The position numbers and the translations under genes were made by a program. Below, piece after piece: positions 1 to 9,727 of a DNA stretch of 64,000 nt (the first letter of the stretch is position 1; each line of letters begins with the position of its first letter). Under the pieces are notes generated by a model that did not search any database, was not told the origin of the DNA, and was given only the letters and a program-made list of their open reading frames with translations. The DNA comes from Minwuiaceae bacterium. Its GTDB lineage: Bacteria; Pseudomonadota; Alphaproteobacteria; Minwuiales; Minwuiaceae. The DNA is taken from the NCBI GenBank assembly GCA_028278525.1, contig JANQEE010000023.1, positions 1-64,000 on the forward strand. The letters run 5' to 3'.

Positions 1-226
1 TACGCCGTTTTTCACGAACTACCGTCCGCAGTTTTACTTCCGGACGACGGACGTGACGGGTGTTGTGAGCCTGCCTGAGGGTACGGAGATGGTGATGCCT
101 GGCGACAACATCGCGATGGAGGTTGAGTTGATCGCGCCGATCGCGATGGACGAAGGCCTGCGCTTTGCAATCCGCGAAGGCGGCCGCACCGTCGGCGCCG
201 GCGTCGTCGCCGCTATCGTCGAATAA
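1..226 (+). CDS. tuf: Elongation factor Tu, C-terminal part (truncated by window start)
   Basis: This is the last 74 codons of EF-Tu, in frame from base 2 to a TAA at 224-226. EF-Tu is the GTPase that delivers aminoacyl-tRNA to the ribosomal A site. The visible part is beta-barrel domain 3, which contacts the tRNA T-stem: it has the conserved stretches [14 protein letters not shown] and VMPGDN, and ends with the EF-Tu hallmark [14 protein letters not shown]. The position directly before rpsJ is the normal str-S10 junction. The GTPase domain lies outside the window. Confidence 0.97.
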   Translation, partial: TPFFTNYRPQFYFRTTDVTGVVSLPEGTEMVMPGDNIAMEVELIAPIAMDEGLRFAIREGGRTVGAGVVAAIVE

Positions 227-241
227 AAGCGGATTTTTTCC

Positions 242-275
242 AGGCCCTGCCATGTCGGCAGGGCCTACTTTGTTG
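242..275 (+). terminator. Hairpin between tuf and rpsJ (terminator or attenuator)
   Basis: A perfect 10-bp stem (242-251 with 257-266) closes a 5-base loop and is followed by the imperfect T-rich stretch TACTTTGTT. It fits a partial terminator or attenuator between the str and S10 units. The tail is weak, so readthrough into rpsJ is likely. No good promoter was seen between the hairpin and rpsJ. Confidence 0.5.
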
Positions 276-288
276 ACGGGTAAGGGCC

Positions 289-597
<309 letters not shown>

Positions 598-610
598 GGG
601 AAGTGTTGTG

Positions 611-1423
611 ATGCGGACCGGTTTGATAGCGCGCAAGCTCGGCATGACCCGTGTGTTTTCGGATGACGGGATGCATGTGCCGGTGACCGTGCTGGAAATT
701 GACGCCTGCCAGGTCGTCGCCCAACGGACCCAGGAACGCGACGGCTACACCGCCGTGCAGCTTGGCGCGGGCAACGCCAAGGTCAAGAACGTGCCGGCCG
801 CGATGCGCGGCCACTTCGCCAAGGCGAAGGTCGAGCCGAAGCGCAAGCTTGCCGAGTTCCGGGTGTCCGAGGACGGGCTGGTGGATGTCGGGGCGGAAAT
901 CGTCGCGACCCACTTCTCGCCGGGCCAGCATGTGGATGTTGTCGGCACCAGCATCGGTAAGGGCTTCGCCGGCGCGATGAAGCGGCACAACTTCGCCGGC
1001 CTGCGGGCCAGCCACGGCGTCTCGATCTCGCACCGCTCGCATGGTTCGACCGGCCAGTGTCAGGACCCGGGCAAGGTGTTCAAGGGCAAGAAGATGGCCG
1101 GCCATCTGGGCGCCGAGCGCGTGACCCAGCAGAATCTGACCGTTGTTCGCGCCGATGCGGACCGTGGCTTGCTTCTGATCAGCGGTGCGGTCCCGGGTTC
1201 GAAAGACGGCTGGGTGCTGGTGCGCGACGCCGTCAAGAAGGCCTTGCCGGAAGATGCGCCGTTCCCGGCCGCGTTGCGCGAGGATGCGAAAGCGGCTGCG
1301 GCGGAACAAGCGCCGGCAGAGGAAGCGCCGGCGGCCGAAGAGGCTCCGGCCGAGGCCGAAGCGGTTGAAACGGAAGCGGCCGATACCGACGCCGGCGCGG
1401 ACGAGATTGAGAAGAAGGACTGA
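611..1423 (+). CDS. rplC: 50S ribosomal protein L3 with long acidic C-terminal tail
   Basis: L3 is an early-assembly 50S protein whose extension reaches the peptidyl transferase centre. The core covers about residues 1-215, with [21 protein letters not shown] holding the glutamine that PrmB methylates in other bacteria. Residues from about 220 to 270 form an Ala/Glu/Pro-rich acidic tail absent from the 209-aa E. coli protein. I chose the ATG at 611 because [12 protein letters not shown] is the family start and AGGGAAG sits at a suitable distance; a GTG one codon upstream is possible. Confidence 0.97.
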   Translation: MRTGLIARKLGMTRVFSDDGMHVPVTVLEIDACQVVAQRTQERDGYTAVQLGAGNAKVKNVPAAMRGHFAKAKVEPKRKLAEFRVSEDGLVDVGAEIVATHFSPGQHVDVVGTSIGKGFAGAMKRHNFAGLRASHGVSISHRSHGSTGQCQDPGKVFKGKKMAGHLGAERVTQQNLTVVRADADRGLLLISGAVPGSKDGWVLVRDAVKKALPEDAPFPAALREDAKAAAAEQAPAEEAPAAEEAPAEAEAVETEAADTDAGADEIEKKD

Positions 1424-1429
1424 TCAGCG

Positions 1430-2050
1430 ATGAAGGCCGACGTGATCAATCTCGACGCCAAGAAGGCGGGCAATATCGACCTGTCGGACGATATTTTCGG
1501 GCTGCCGGCGCGCGCCGATCTGCTGCACCGCATGGTGCGCTATCAGCTCGCCAAGCGGCGCGCCGGAACCCACAAGACCAAGACCATCGGCGAAGTCAGC
1601 GGCACGACCAAGAAACCGTTCCGCCAGAAAGGCACCGGCTCTGCCCGTCAGGGCAGCAAACGGGCGCCGCAGATGCGGGGCGGCGGCACCGTGTTCGGTC
1701 CGGTGGTGCGCAGTCATGGCCACGATCTGCCGAAGAAGGTGCGTCGCCTGGCGTTGAAGACCGCGCTGTCGGCCAAGCAGGCTGACGGCAAGCTGGTCAT
1801 CCTCGACGAAGCCAAGATGGCGGATCCGAAGACCAAGGCCCTGGCCGGCAAGCTCGACGGCCTCGGCTGGGCCTCGGTGCTGATCATCGACGGCCCGGAA
1901 GTCGACGGCAATCTGGCGCGGGCGGCCAAGAACCTGCCGCAGGTCGACGTGCTGCCGCAGCAGGGCGCGAACGTGTACGACATTCTGCGCCGCGACATGC
2001 TGGTCTTGACCAAGTCGGCGGTCGAGCATCTGGAAGGGCGCCTGAAATGA
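1430..2050 (+). CDS. rplD: 50S ribosomal protein L4
   Basis: L4 (206 aa) binds 23S rRNA domain I and lines the peptide exit tunnel with its extended loop. The loop is recognisable around residues 45-90, with [15 protein letters not shown] and [10 protein letters not shown], both strongly conserved. In enterobacteria L4 represses its own operon; no matching leader structure was identified here, so that role is not inferred. The gene starts 6 bases after rplC, and its TGA overlaps the ATG of rplW (ATGA), indicating translational coupling. Confidence 0.98.
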   Translation: MKADVINLDAKKAGNIDLSDDIFGLPARADLLHRMVRYQLAKRRAGTHKTKTIGEVSGTTKKPFRQKGTGSARQGSKRAPQMRGGGTVFGPVVRSHGHDLPKKVRRLALKTALSAKQADGKLVILDEAKMADPKTKALAGKLDGLGWASVLIIDGPEVDGNLARAAKNLPQVDVLPQQGANVYDILRRDMLVLTKSAVEHLEGRLK

Positions 2051-2340
2051 CCACCGAACAGCATTACACAACGATCCTCAGCCCGATTATCACCGAAAAG
2101 GCGACGCGGACGTCGGAGTACAACCAGATCACCTTCCGGGTGCCGCTGGACGCGTCCAAGCCGCAGATCAAGGCCGCCGTCGAGAACCTGTTCAAGGTCA
2201 AGGTGAATAAGGTCAACACGCTTCGGGTCAAGGGCAAGGAAAAGCGGTTTCGGGGTCGGCTGGGCCGCCGGTCCGATTGGAAGAAAGCGATCGTGACGCT
2301 CGCCGAAGGCGACATGATCGACGTTACGACAGGACTGTAA
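2047..2340 (+). CDS. rplW: 50S ribosomal protein L23
   Basis: L23 (97 aa) sits at the exit of the peptide tunnel and is the docking site for trigger factor and signal recognition particle. The conserved start [11 protein letters not shown] and the segment [20 protein letters not shown] are present, followed by the basic loop [16 protein letters not shown]. It overlaps rplD by four bases and ends 4 bases before rplB. The length is normal for bacteria. Confidence 0.98.
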   Translation: MTTEQHYTTILSPIITEKATRTSEYNQITFRVPLDASKPQIKAAVENLFKVKVNKVNTLRVKGKEKRFRGRLGRRSDWKKAIVTLAEGDMIDVTTGL

Positions 2341-2344
2341 GACT

Positions 2345-3181
2345 ATGGCGCTGAAAAATTTCAAACCGACGACACCGTCCCAGCGGGGACTGGTGCTGAT
2401 CGACCGCGCGGGTCTGCATAAAGGTAAGCCGGTCAAGGCTCTGACCCAGGGCCTGACGGGCAAGGGCGGCCGTAATAATCTGGGCCGAACCACCATTTGG
2501 GGCCGCGGCGGCGGGCACAAGCGGCGCTACCGCGTGGTCGATTTCAAGCGTCGCAAGTTCGATGTGCCGGCGACGGTCGAGCGGCTGGAATACGATCCCA
2601 ACCGCTCCGCCTTCATTGCCTTGATCAAGTATCAGGACGGCGAATTGTCGTACATCCTGGCGCCGCAGCGGATTCAGGTCGGCGACACGGTGATCGCCGG
2701 CGAGCGGACGGACATCAAGCCCGGCAATGCGATGCCGATGACCAACATGCCGGTTGGCACCATCATCCACAACATCGAGATGAAGCCGGGCAAGGGCGGT
2801 CAGATCGCGCGCGCCGCGGGCGGTTACGCGCAGTTGATCGGCAAGGATGCCGGCTACGCGCAGTTGCGCCTGTCGTCGGGCGAGCAGCGCATGGTGCGGG
2901 CCGAATGCATGGCGACCATTGGTGCGGTCTCGAATTCGGACAACTCGAACCAGAAACTCGGCAAGGCCGGGCGCAACCGCTGGCGTGGCCGGCGGCCGAA
3001 AGTGCGCGGCGTTGCGATGAACCCGGTGGATCACCCGCATGGCGGCGGCGAGGGCCGTACGTCAGGCGGCCGCCATCCGGTAACGCCATGGGGCAAGCCC
3101 ACCAAGGGCGCGCGAACCCGGCGCAACAAGTCGACCGACAAATTCATCATGCGTCGGCGTACTCAGAAGCGCCGCAAGTAG
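2345..3181 (+). CDS. rplB: 50S ribosomal protein L2
   Basis: L2 (278 aa) is a primary 23S rRNA-binding protein needed for subunit association and peptidyl transferase activity. The protein shows [19 protein letters not shown] near the N-terminus and the invariant [12 protein letters not shown] motif near residue 225, which contains the functionally important histidine. The C-terminus is the usual basic tail (RRRTQKRRK). It sits between rplW and rpsS in the standard order. Confidence 0.98.
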   Translation: MALKNFKPTTPSQRGLVLIDRAGLHKGKPVKALTQGLTGKGGRNNLGRTTIWGRGGGHKRRYRVVDFKRRKFDVPATVERLEYDPNRSAFIALIKYQDGELSYILAPQRIQVGDTVIAGERTDIKPGNAMPMTNMPVGTIIHNIEMKPGKGGQIARAAGGYAQLIGKDAGYAQLRLSSGEQRMVRAECMATIGAVSNSDNSNQKLGKAGRNRWRGRRPKVRGVAMNPVDHPHGGGEGRTSGGRHPVTPWGKPTKGARTRRNKSTDKFIMRRRTQKRRK

Positions 3182-3208
3182 CACTGCGGGAACGAAGGGA
3201 GCGCGAGC

Positions 3209-3487
3209 GTGGCTCGTTCAGTTTGGAAAGGACCGTTCGTCGACGGCTATCTGCTTAAGAAGGCGGAGACCGTTCGTCAGTCGGGCCGTAAAGATGTCAT
3301 CAAGACCTGGTCGCGGCGGTCGACCATTCTGCCGCAATTCGTCGGCCTGACGTTCGGCGTCTATAACGGCCAGAAGTTCATCCCGGTGATGGTGAACGAG
3401 GACATGGTCGGTCACAAGTTCGGCGAGTTCTCGCCGACCCGGACGTTTTATGGCCACGCCGGCGACAAGCGGGCGAGGAGAAAGTAG
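3209..3487 (+). CDS. rpsS: 30S ribosomal protein S19
   Basis: S19 (92 aa) binds 16S rRNA in the 30S head with S13 and lies near the A-site tRNA. It begins [15 protein letters not shown] and carries the conserved [17 protein letters not shown] and [13 protein letters not shown] segments. The start is a GTG at 3209; no in-frame ATG matches the family N-terminus, and AAGGGAG lies upstream. It follows rplB by 27 bases and precedes rplV by 2. Confidence 0.98.
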   Translation: MARSVWKGPFVDGYLLKKAETVRQSGRKDVIKTWSRRSTILPQFVGLTFGVYNGQKFIPVMVNEDMVGHKFGEFSPTRTFYGHAGDKRARRK

Positions 3488-3489
3488 TC

Positions 3490-3870
3490 ATGGGTAAGCC
3501 TTCAGCAGAACGGCGGCTCGCCGATACGGAAGCGTCCGCGACGGCGCACCAGATCCGTGTCAGCCCGCGGAAGCTGAACCTGGTCGCGGCGACCATCCGC
3601 GGAAAGGCGGTTGGGGACGCGCTGGCGTCGCTGACGTTTTCCAAGCGGCGGATCGCCAATGACGTGAAGAAGGTACTGGAATCGGCCATTGCCAATGCCG
3701 AGAACAACCATCAGCTCGACGTTGACGCCCTGTTCGTCAAGGAAGCCCTGGTTGGCAAGGGCATGGTCATGAAACGTTGGCGCGCCAGGGCGCGGGGCCG
3801 GGTTGGCCGGATCAAAAAGCCGTTCAGTCATCTGACGGTCATTGTCGCCGAAGGCGAGGAGGCGGTCTAA
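3490..3870 (+). CDS. rplV: 50S ribosomal protein L22
   Basis: L22 (126 aa) has a globular surface domain and a long beta-hairpin that lines the exit tunnel; in other species changes there give macrolide resistance. The sequence includes [17 protein letters not shown] and the hairpin region [23 protein letters not shown]. It carries about 12 extra N-terminal residues ([12 protein letters not shown]) compared with E. coli. The gene abuts rpsC directly, TAA then ATG. Confidence 0.98.
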   Translation: MGKPSAERRLADTEASATAHQIRVSPRKLNLVAATIRGKAVGDALASLTFSKRRIANDVKKVLESAIANAENNHQLDVDALFVKEALVGKGMVMKRWRARARGRVGRIKKPFSHLTVIVAEGEEAV

Positions 3871-4587
3871 ATGGGCCAGAAAGTAAATCCGGTCGGCCTA
3901 CGTGTCGGCATCAATCGCACCTGGGACTCGCGCTGGTACGCCGACGCCGAGGAATACGGGTCGATGCTGCACGAGGATCTGCGCATCCGGAACCATCTGG
4001 AAAGCAGGTTGTCGAACGCGGGCATCAGCAAGATCCTGATCGAGCGGCCGGCCAAGAAGGCGCGGGTAACCATCTATTCGGCCCGGCCCGGCGTGGTGAT
4101 CGGCAAGAAGGGCGCGGACATTGAGAAGCTGCGCCAGGATCTGATGCGCATGACCAACTCGGAAGTGCATCTCAACATCAATGAGATCCGCAAGCCCGAG
4201 ATCGATGCCAAGCTGGTGGCGGAGAACATCTCCCAGCAGTTGGAGCGTCGCGTGGCGTTTCGCCGGGCGATGAAACGCTCGGTGCAGTCGGCCATGCGGC
4301 TCGGCGCGCTCGGCATTCGGATCAATTGCGGCGGCCGGCTCGGCGGCGCGGAGATCGCGCGGACCGAATGGTATCGCGAAGGCCGGGTACCGCTGCACAC
4401 CCTGCGGGCGGATATCGACTACGGCACGGCGACGGCCAAAACCGCTTATGGCACCTGCGGCGTCAAGGTCTGGATCTTCAAGGGCGAGATCATGGCCCAC
4501 GACCCGATGGCGCAGGACAAGCGCATGGCGGAAATGCAACAGGCCGGTGGCGGTGGTGGCGGCGGCGGTGGCCGCGGCCGCAAGTAA
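3871..4587 (+). CDS. rpsC: 30S ribosomal protein S3 with glycine-rich C-terminus
   Basis: S3 (238 aa) helps form the mRNA entry channel of the 30S subunit. The N-terminal KH domain shows the [17 protein letters not shown] segment with its GKKG loop; the C-terminal domain shows [20 protein letters not shown] and [20 protein letters not shown]. The protein ends in a run of nine glycines followed by RGRK; such low-complexity basic tails occur in some alphaproteobacterial S3 proteins. It begins immediately after rplV. Confidence 0.98.
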   Translation: MGQKVNPVGLRVGINRTWDSRWYADAEEYGSMLHEDLRIRNHLESRLSNAGISKILIERPAKKARVTIYSARPGVVIGKKGADIEKLRQDLMRMTNSEVHLNINEIRKPEIDAKLVAENISQQLERRVAFRRAMKRSVQSAMRLGALGIRINCGGRLGGAEIARTEWYREGRVPLHTLRADIDYGTATAKTAYGTCGVKVWIFKGEIMAHDPMAQDKRMAEMQQAGGGGGGGGGRGRK

Positions 4588-4605
4588 GACGCGAGAGACG
4601 GGTAA

Positions 4606-5025
4606 ATGCTACAGCCGAAACGAACCAAATTCCGCAAGGCGCATAAGGGCCGCATCCACGGCGTGGCCAAAGGCGGCCATACGCTCAATTTCGGCGCCTA
4701 TGGCCTGAAAGCGATGGAACCGGCGCGGGTGACGGCGCGCCAGATCGAAGCCGCGCGGCGGGCGATCACACGTCACATGCGGCGCGTCGGGCGTGTCTGG
4801 ATCCGCGTGTTCCCGGACGTGCCGGTGTCGAAGAAGCCGACCGAAGTGCGCATGGGTAAGGGCAAGGGCACGCCCGAATACTGGGTTTGCCGGGTCAAGC
4901 CAGGCCGCATTCTGTTCGAAATCGACGGCGTGCCGCTCGATATGGCCCGCGGCGCGTTCGACCGCGCCGCGTCCAAACTGCCGATCAGAACCCGGCTGGT
5001 CAGCCGGTTCGGCGAGGAGGGCTAG
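4606..5025 (+). CDS. rplP: 50S ribosomal protein L16
   Basis: L16 (139 aa) binds near the A site of the 50S subunit and helps position tRNA; it is added late in assembly. Signature segments are [16 protein letters not shown] at the start, [25 protein letters not shown] in the middle, and [23 protein letters not shown]. The Arg corresponding to the YcfD-hydroxylated site lies near residue 80. It is followed 3 bases later by rpmC. Confidence 0.98.
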   Translation: MLQPKRTKFRKAHKGRIHGVAKGGHTLNFGAYGLKAMEPARVTARQIEAARRAITRHMRRVGRVWIRVFPDVPVSKKPTEVRMGKGKGTPEYWVCRVKPGRILFEIDGVPLDMARGAFDRAASKLPIRTRLVSRFGEEG

Positions 5026-5028
5026 GCC

Positions 5029-5223
5029 ATGAAAGCCGAAGAAGTACGCGGCAAGACCAAGGACGAACTGGACGATCAGCTTTTGCAGCTGCGTAAGGAG
5101 CAGTTCAACCTGCGCTTCCAGGCGGCCAGCGGCCAGCTTGAGAATACGGCGCGTGTCAGGCAGGTCAGGCGCGATATCGCGCGGATAAAGACCGTCCTGC
5201 ATCAGCGCAGCAACGAGGGATAA
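5029..5223 (+). CDS. rpmC: 50S ribosomal protein L29
   Basis: L29 (64 aa) is a small two-helix protein near the tunnel exit beside L23. It has the expected coiled helices: [23 protein letters not shown], then [22 protein letters not shown] with the conserved RxxRRDIARI pattern. Length is typical. It lies between rplP (3 bases) and rpsQ (5 bases) in the universal order. Confidence 0.97.
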   Translation: MKAEEVRGKTKDELDDQLLQLRKEQFNLRFQAASGQLENTARVRQVRRDIARIKTVLHQRSNEG

Positions 5224-5228
5224 CGGCA

Positions 5229-5465
5229 ATGCCGAAGCGTGTCATGCAAGGGGTCGTGGTCAGCGATCGTAGCGATAAGACGATCGTGGTCCAGGTCGAC
5301 CGCAAGGTTCAGCATCCGCTGTACAAGAAGTTCATTCGGAAGAGCAACAAGTTCCACGCGCACGATGCGGAGAACCGCTTCAAGAATGGCGACAAGGTCA
5401 GAATTCAGGAATGCCGGCCGATTTCGAAACAGAAATGCTGGGAAGTTTTGTACGACGAGGCCTGA
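5229..5465 (+). CDS. rpsQ: 30S ribosomal protein S17
   Basis: S17 (78 aa) is an OB-fold primary 16S rRNA-binding protein of the 30S body. Characteristic segments are [38 protein letters not shown] and the [12 protein letters not shown] region near the end. Its length matches alphaproteobacterial S17. It starts 5 bases after rpmC and is followed by a 35-base gap before rplN. Confidence 0.98.
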   Translation: MPKRVMQGVVVSDRSDKTIVVQVDRKVQHPLYKKFIRKSNKFHAHDAENRFKNGDKVRIQECRPISKQKCWEVLYDEA

Positions 5466-5500
5466 GGATTCAGGGCTCGGGATAACGAAGGTCTAAAGTT

Positions 5501-5869
5501 ATGATCCAGATGCAAACCAACCTGGATGTCGCCGATAACTCCGGTGCGCGCCGGGTGCAGTGCATCAAGGTGCTGGGGGGCAGCAATCGCCGCTCGGCCG
5601 GTGTCGGCGACGTCATCATCGTCTCGGTCAAGGAAGCGATTCCCCGCGGCCGCGTGAAGAAGGGCGATGTGCACCGGGCGGTGATCGTTCGCACCGCGAA
5701 AGAGGTGCGCCGCCAGGACGGCACCGCGATCCGGTTCGACCGCAACGCCGCCGTGCTGATCAGCCAGCAGGGCGAGCCGATCGGCACCCGCATCTTCGGC
5801 CCGGTAACCCGCGAGCTGCGCGGCCGGGGCCACATGAAAATCATCTCCCTGGCGCCGGAGGTGCTGTAA
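5501..5869 (+). CDS. rplN: 50S ribosomal protein L14
   Basis: L14 (122 aa) sits at the subunit interface and is one of the most conserved ribosomal proteins; RsfS binds it to silence ribosomes. It starts [27 protein letters not shown], and contains [12 protein letters not shown] and FDRNAAVLI followed by [13 protein letters not shown]. It is the first gene of the classical spc group, although here the S10 and spc groups run together. It abuts rplX without a spacer. Confidence 0.98.
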   Translation: MIQMQTNLDVADNSGARRVQCIKVLGGSNRRSAGVGDVIIVSVKEAIPRGRVKKGDVHRAVIVRTAKEVRRQDGTAIRFDRNAAVLISQQGEPIGTRIFGPVTRELRGRGHMKIISLAPEVL

Positions 5870-6193
5870 ATGGCTGCGAAATTCAAAGTCAAGAAGGGCG
5901 ACAAAGTGGTCGTCATGGCGGGTCGCGACAAGGGCAAGCGCGGTGAAGTGCTGCGGGTCGACCGTAAAGACCGGCGAGCCGTCGTCGCCGGTGTGAACAT
6001 GGTCAAACGGCATACCAGGCCGGCCCAGGGAACGCCGGGCGGTATCGTGGAAAAGGAAGCCACGATCCACCTGTCCAACCTGGCGGTCGAGGATCCGAAG
6101 GATGGCCAGCCGACCCGCGTTGGTTTCAAGTTTCTGGATGACGGTCGCAAGGTGCGCTTCGCGAAGCGCTCCGGCGAAGTCATCGATCTGTAA
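5870..6193 (+). CDS. rplX: 50S ribosomal protein L24
   Basis: L24 (107 aa) is one of the two assembly-initiator proteins of the 50S subunit. The N-terminal KOW motif is visible as [23 protein letters not shown], followed by the RHTRP and [16 protein letters not shown] segments. It starts immediately after the rplN stop codon and precedes rplE by 5 bases, so the group is probably coupled in translation. Confidence 0.98.
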   Translation: MAAKFKVKKGDKVVVMAGRDKGKRGEVLRVDRKDRRAVVAGVNMVKRHTRPAQGTPGGIVEKEATIHLSNLAVEDPKDGQPTRVGFKFLDDGRKVRFAKRSGEVIDL

Positions 6194-6198
6194 AGGGT

Positions 6199-6750
6199 AT
6201 GACGATGTACGTGCCGCGCTTGAAGCAACGCTATGACGCCGAGGTGCGTCCGGCCTTGCTGGAGCAGTTCAGCTACCCGAGTGTGTTGGCGGTGCCGAAG
6301 CTCGACAAGATCGTGCTCAACATGGGCATCGGCGAGGCCGTCGGCGATTCCAAGAAGGCCGACACCGCGGCCTACGAGCTGACCACCATCACCGGGCAAA
6401 AGGCGGTTGTGACGAGGGCCCGGAATTCGATCGCGAACTTCAAGTTGCGCGAAGGCATGCCGATCGGCGCGAAAGTGACGCTTCGGCGCCACCGGATGTA
6501 CGAGTTCATGGATCGGCTCGTGACCATCGCGCTGCCTCGGGTGCGTGACTTTCGCGGCCTGTCGGGGACCAGCTTCGATGGCCGCGGTAATTATTCGCTC
6601 GGGCTGCGCGAACAGATCGTGTTCCCGGAAATCGACTACGACAAAGTGGATACCGTCCGCGGCATGAATATCGTGTTCTGCACGACAGCGAAGACCAACG
6701 AGGAGGCCAAGGCCCTTCTCGCGGCCTTCGACATGCCGTTCCGGAACTGA
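6199..6750 (+). CDS. rplE: 50S ribosomal protein L5
   Basis: L5 (183 aa) binds 5S rRNA and forms a bridge to the 30S head. Signature segments are [51 protein letters not shown] and [16 protein letters not shown]. Two in-frame ATGs two codons apart (6199 and 6205) are both acceptable starts. It lies between rplX and rpsN in normal order. Confidence 0.98.
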   Translation: MTMYVPRLKQRYDAEVRPALLEQFSYPSVLAVPKLDKIVLNMGIGEAVGDSKKADTAAYELTTITGQKAVVTRARNSIANFKLREGMPIGAKVTLRRHRMYEFMDRLVTIALPRVRDFRGLSGTSFDGRGNYSLGLREQIVFPEIDYDKVDTVRGMNIVFCTTAKTNEEAKALLAAFDMPFRN

Positions 6751-6769
6751 GGGTTGTTGGAGACCGGTA

Positions 6770-7075
6770 ATGGCTAAAAAGAGTTCGACGCAAAAGAACG
6801 CCCGGCGGGCCAAGCTCGCGAAGCGGTTCGCTGGCCAGCGCGCGCGCCTCAAGGAGCTTGCGCGCGACAAGTCGCTGCCGATGGAAGAGCGGTTCGAGGC
6901 GCAGCTTAAGCTGTCGCGCCTGCCGCGCAATTCGGCGCCGTCGCGTGTTCGCAATCGCTGCCAGCTCACCGGCCGGCCGCGCGGGGTTTATCGCAAGTTC
7001 AAGATGAGCCGTATCGCGCTTAGGGAATTGGCGTCGACCGGGCTGATCCCCGGGATGGTCAAGTCGAGCTGGTAA
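6770..7075 (+). CDS. rpsN: 30S ribosomal protein S14, zinc-independent type
   Basis: S14 (101 aa) is a 30S head protein that contacts S3, S10 and S19. This is the long C-minus form: it has a single cysteine and no CxxC zinc ribbon, unlike the 61-aa zinc form of many Gram-positives. The C-terminal [21 protein letters not shown] motif is clear. No second, zinc-type copy is present in the window. It precedes rpsH by 11 bases. Confidence 0.98.
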   Translation: MAKKSSTQKNARRAKLAKRFAGQRARLKELARDKSLPMEERFEAQLKLSRLPRNSAPSRVRNRCQLTGRPRGVYRKFKMSRIALRELASTGLIPGMVKSSW

Positions 7076-7086
7076 GGAGGATCACG

Positions 7087-7485
7087 ATGTCTATGACCGA
7101 TCCCTTGGCGGACATGCTCACCCGCATTCGCAACGGGCAGCAGCGCCGCAAGAACGCGATCGTCTCGCCGGCCTCCAAGCTGCGCGCCAACGTGCTGGAG
7201 GTCTTGCAGCGGGAAGGCTTCATCCGCGGCTACAGCCAATACGAAGTCGGCTCCGGCATGAACGAGCTGTCGATCGAGTTGAAGTATTTCGAAGGCGAGC
7301 CCGTGATCCGCAAGATCAGGCGGATTTCGCGGCCGGGCCGGCGGGTCTATTCGGGTGTCAAAGACCTGAAGAAGGTGCGCAACGGCCTCGGTATTTCCAT
7401 TCTTTCGACGCCGCAGGGCGTGCTGTCCGATGCGGAAGCGCGCGCCAACCATGTCGGCGGCGAAGTTCTCTGTGAGGTCTTCTAG
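7087..7485 (+). CDS. rpsH: 30S ribosomal protein S8
   Basis: S8 (132 aa) binds the central domain of 16S rRNA and in E. coli also represses the spc operon. The N-terminus is the standard [16 protein letters not shown] and the C-terminus carries [27 protein letters not shown] stands just before the start and marks a strong ribosome binding site. rplF follows after 3 bases. Confidence 0.98.
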   Translation: MSMTDPLADMLTRIRNGQQRRKNAIVSPASKLRANVLEVLQREGFIRGYSQYEVGSGMNELSIELKYFEGEPVIRKIRRISRPGRRVYSGVKDLKKVRNGLGISILSTPQGVLSDAEARANHVGGEVLCEVF

Positions 7486-7488
7486 GTC

Positions 7489-8022
7489 ATGTCTCGCATC
7501 GGAAAAAGTCCGGTACCGGTGCCGTCCGGCGTCGACGTTCAGCTCAATGGTCAGGAGCTGACCGTCAAGGGCAAGAACGGCATGCTCAGCATGCGGTTCG
7601 TCGACGAGGTCGAGGCCGGCTACGCGGACAATCAGATCACCGTGAAACCGCGCGACGACAGCAAGCGTGCGCGCTCCATGTGGGGCATGCAGCGTACCTT
7701 GGCAAACAACCTGATTGTCGGCGTCAGCGAAGGCTTCAATGTGGAGCTGGAAATCAACGGCGTGGGCTATCGTGCGGCGGTGCAGGGCAAGACGCTAAAT
7801 TTGCAGCTCGGCTATAGCCACGACATCAATTTCCCGATCCCCGATGGTGTGGAAATCAAATGCGCGCGCCCGACGGCCGTTTCCGTGTCCGGCGCTGACA
7901 AGCAGCGTGTCGGCCAGGTCGCGGCGGAGATCCGGGCGTTTCGCCCGCCGGAGCCTTACAAGGGCAAGGGCGTCAAATATGCGGACGAATACATCGCCCG
8001 CAAGGAAGGCAAGAAGAAGTAA
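7489..8022 (+). CDS. rplF: 50S ribosomal protein L6
   Basis: L6 (177 aa) lies near the sarcin-ricin loop and contacts the factor-binding region. It starts [17 protein letters not shown] and holds the second-repeat signature [16 protein letters not shown] near the C-terminus, with the lysine-rich end typical of the family. It follows rpsH by 3 bases and precedes rplR by 11. Confidence 0.98.
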   Translation: MSRIGKSPVPVPSGVDVQLNGQELTVKGKNGMLSMRFVDEVEAGYADNQITVKPRDDSKRARSMWGMQRTLANNLIVGVSEGFNVELEINGVGYRAAVQGKTLNLQLGYSHDINFPIPDGVEIKCARPTAVSVSGADKQRVGQVAAEIRAFRPPEPYKGKGVKYADEYIARKEGKKK

Positions 8023-8033
8023 GGCGGCCGATT

Positions 8034-8399
8034 ATGAGCAAGAAGGCGAAAGAACTGCACGATCGTCGGACGGCGCGTATCCGCGGACGTCTGCGCAAGG
8101 CGGCGACGGGGCGCCCGCGCCTGTCGGTGTTCCGGTCGTCCAAGCACATCTATGCCCAGATCATCGACGACGGCAACGGCACCACGATGGCCGCTGCCTC
8201 CAGTCTGGACAAGGACCTGCGCACGAAGATGAAAACCGGCGCCGATTCCGCCGCCGCAGCGGCCGTCGGCCAGTTGGTGGCGGAGCGCGCGGTCGCGGCC
8301 GGGGTCAAGACCGTCGTCTTCGACCGGGGCGGTTATCGGTATCATGGCCGGGTCAAGGCCCTGGCGGACGCGGCCCGCGAGGCCGGGCTGTCGTTTTAG
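8034..8399 (+). CDS. rplR: 50S ribosomal protein L18
   Basis: L18 (121 aa) binds 5S rRNA and attaches it to the central protuberance together with L5. The [20 protein letters not shown] segment and the C-terminal [25 protein letters not shown] are both diagnostic. Length is normal. It sits between rplF and rpsE, 15 bases upstream of the latter. Confidence 0.98.
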   Translation: MSKKAKELHDRRTARIRGRLRKAATGRPRLSVFRSSKHIYAQIIDDGNGTTMAAASSLDKDLRTKMKTGADSAAAAAVGQLVAERAVAAGVKTVVFDRGGYRYHGRVKALADAAREAGLSF

Positions 8400-8414
8400 C
8401 GGAAAGGCAAGAAA

Positions 8415-8963
8415 ATGCTGCGTCCTGAACAGGATCGTTCCGACGGCGAACTCGTCGACAAGCTGGTCCACATCAACCGTGTCGCCAAGGTGGTGAAGGG
8501 TGGCCGTCGCTTCGGCTTCTCCGCCCTGGTTGTGGTCGGCGACCAGAAAGGCCGGGTCGGTTTCGGTAAAGGCAAGGCCCGCGAAGTGCCGGAAGCGATC
8601 AGGAAGGCCACGGAATCCGCCAAGCGGACGATGATCCGGGTGCCGCTACGCGAAGGCCGTACGCTGCATCACGATGTCGCCGGGCGGCATGGCGCCGGCC
8701 GGGTCATCCTGCGCGCCGCGCCGGCCGGTACCGGCATCATCGCCGGCGGCCCGATGCGCGCGGTGTTCGAGACCTTGGGCGTGCAGGACGTGGTGACCAA
8801 GTCGGTCGGCTCGTCCAACCCGCACAACATGGTAAAGGCGACGTTCGACGCGCTGCAGGATTGCGCCTCGCCGCGGCAGATCGCCGCAAAGCGCGGCCGC
8901 AAGGTCAGTGATATTGTTGGCCGGCGCGACCAGCAGCAGGCGGTGGAGCAGGCCGATGGCTGA
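8415..8963 (+). CDS. rpsE: 30S ribosomal protein S5
   Basis: S5 (182 aa) helps form the mRNA entry tunnel and affects decoding accuracy. The double-stranded-RNA-binding-like domain reads [27 protein letters not shown], followed by [17 protein letters not shown]; the C-terminal domain contains [33 protein letters not shown]. Its last codons overlap the start of rpmD by 8 bases, so translation is probably coupled. Confidence 0.98.
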   Translation: MLRPEQDRSDGELVDKLVHINRVAKVVKGGRRFGFSALVVVGDQKGRVGFGKGKAREVPEAIRKATESAKRTMIRVPLREGRTLHHDVAGRHGAGRVILRAAPAGTGIIAGGPMRAVFETLGVQDVVTKSVGSSNPHNMVKATFDALQDCASPRQIAAKRGRKVSDIVGRRDQQQAVEQADG

Positions 8964-9153
8964 CGCGAAGAAGAAGACGGTCAAGATTACTCAGATCGGC
9001 AGCCCGATCGGCCGCCGCAAGGATCAACGCGCGACCCTGATCGGACTGCGTCTGAACAAGATGCACCGCACGTCGGAACTGGAAGATACCCCGGCGGTGC
9101 GCGGCATGATCCGCAAAGTGCAGCATCTGCTGCGCGTCGAAGGCGCCGATTGA
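8956..9153 (+). CDS. rpmD: 50S ribosomal protein L30
   Basis: L30 (65 aa) is a small 50S protein. The conserved core reads [22 protein letters not shown], followed by [23 protein letters not shown]. An in-frame start exists farther upstream inside rpsE, but the ATG at 8956 gives the family N-terminus ([11 protein letters not shown]) and the usual length, so I chose it. It overlaps the end of rpsE and precedes rplO by 31 bases. Confidence 0.97.
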   Translation: MADAKKKTVKITQIGSPIGRRKDQRATLIGLRLNKMHRTSELEDTPAVRGMIRKVQHLLRVEGAD

Positions 9154-9184
9154 GCGCGCCGGCAGTAAATAGGGACTAACGGTC

Positions 9185-9700
9185 ATGCGTTTGAATGAGC
9201 TTTCGGACATTGACGGCGCGGTAAAGTCGCGCCGCCGTGTCGGCCGCGGTATCGGTTCGGGCCGTGGCAAGACGTCGTCGCGGGGCCAGAAGGGCCAGAA
9301 ATCGCGGAGCGGCGTGTCCATCAAGGGATACGAGGGCGGCCAGATGCCGCTGCACCGGCGGCTGCCGAAGCGGGGCTTCAAGAACATCTTCCGCAAGCGC
9401 TATTCCGCCGTAAATATCGGACGCCTGCAGACCGCGATCGATGCCGGAAAATTGAACTCGAAATCGGCCATCACCATCGCCAATTTAATAGAGGCCGGCA
9501 TCATCCGGCGGGCGCACGATGGCGTGCGCCTGCTTGCCAAAGGCGAATTGAAGGCCAAGCTCACGATCGAGGTCGCGGGCGCGTCCAAGGCGGCGATCGA
9601 GGCGGTCGAGAAGGCCGGCGGTAAGGTCGTTGTACTTGATGACAGCGCCGCACCGGCCAAATCCGGTAAGAAGGCCGGCGACAAGGGCGAGGCTGAATAA
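9185..9700 (+). CDS. rplO: 50S ribosomal protein L15
   Basis: L15 (171 aa) is a late-assembly 50S protein. The glycine/arginine-rich N-terminal extension reads [22 protein letters not shown], and the globular domain has [18 protein letters not shown] and the AGGKVVVLD strand. The C-terminus has an Ala/Lys-rich extension of about 20 residues relative to E. coli. It is directly upstream of secY, 27 bases apart. Confidence 0.97.
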   Translation: MRLNELSDIDGAVKSRRRVGRGIGSGRGKTSSRGQKGQKSRSGVSIKGYEGGQMPLHRRLPKRGFKNIFRKRYSAVNIGRLQTAIDAGKLNSKSAITIANLIEAGIIRRAHDGVRLLAKGELKAKLTIEVAGASKAAIEAVEKAGGKVVVLDDSAAPAKSGKKAGDKGEAE

Positions 9701-9727
9701 GCCGCCCTTTAGCCTGGAGAGAACTCG

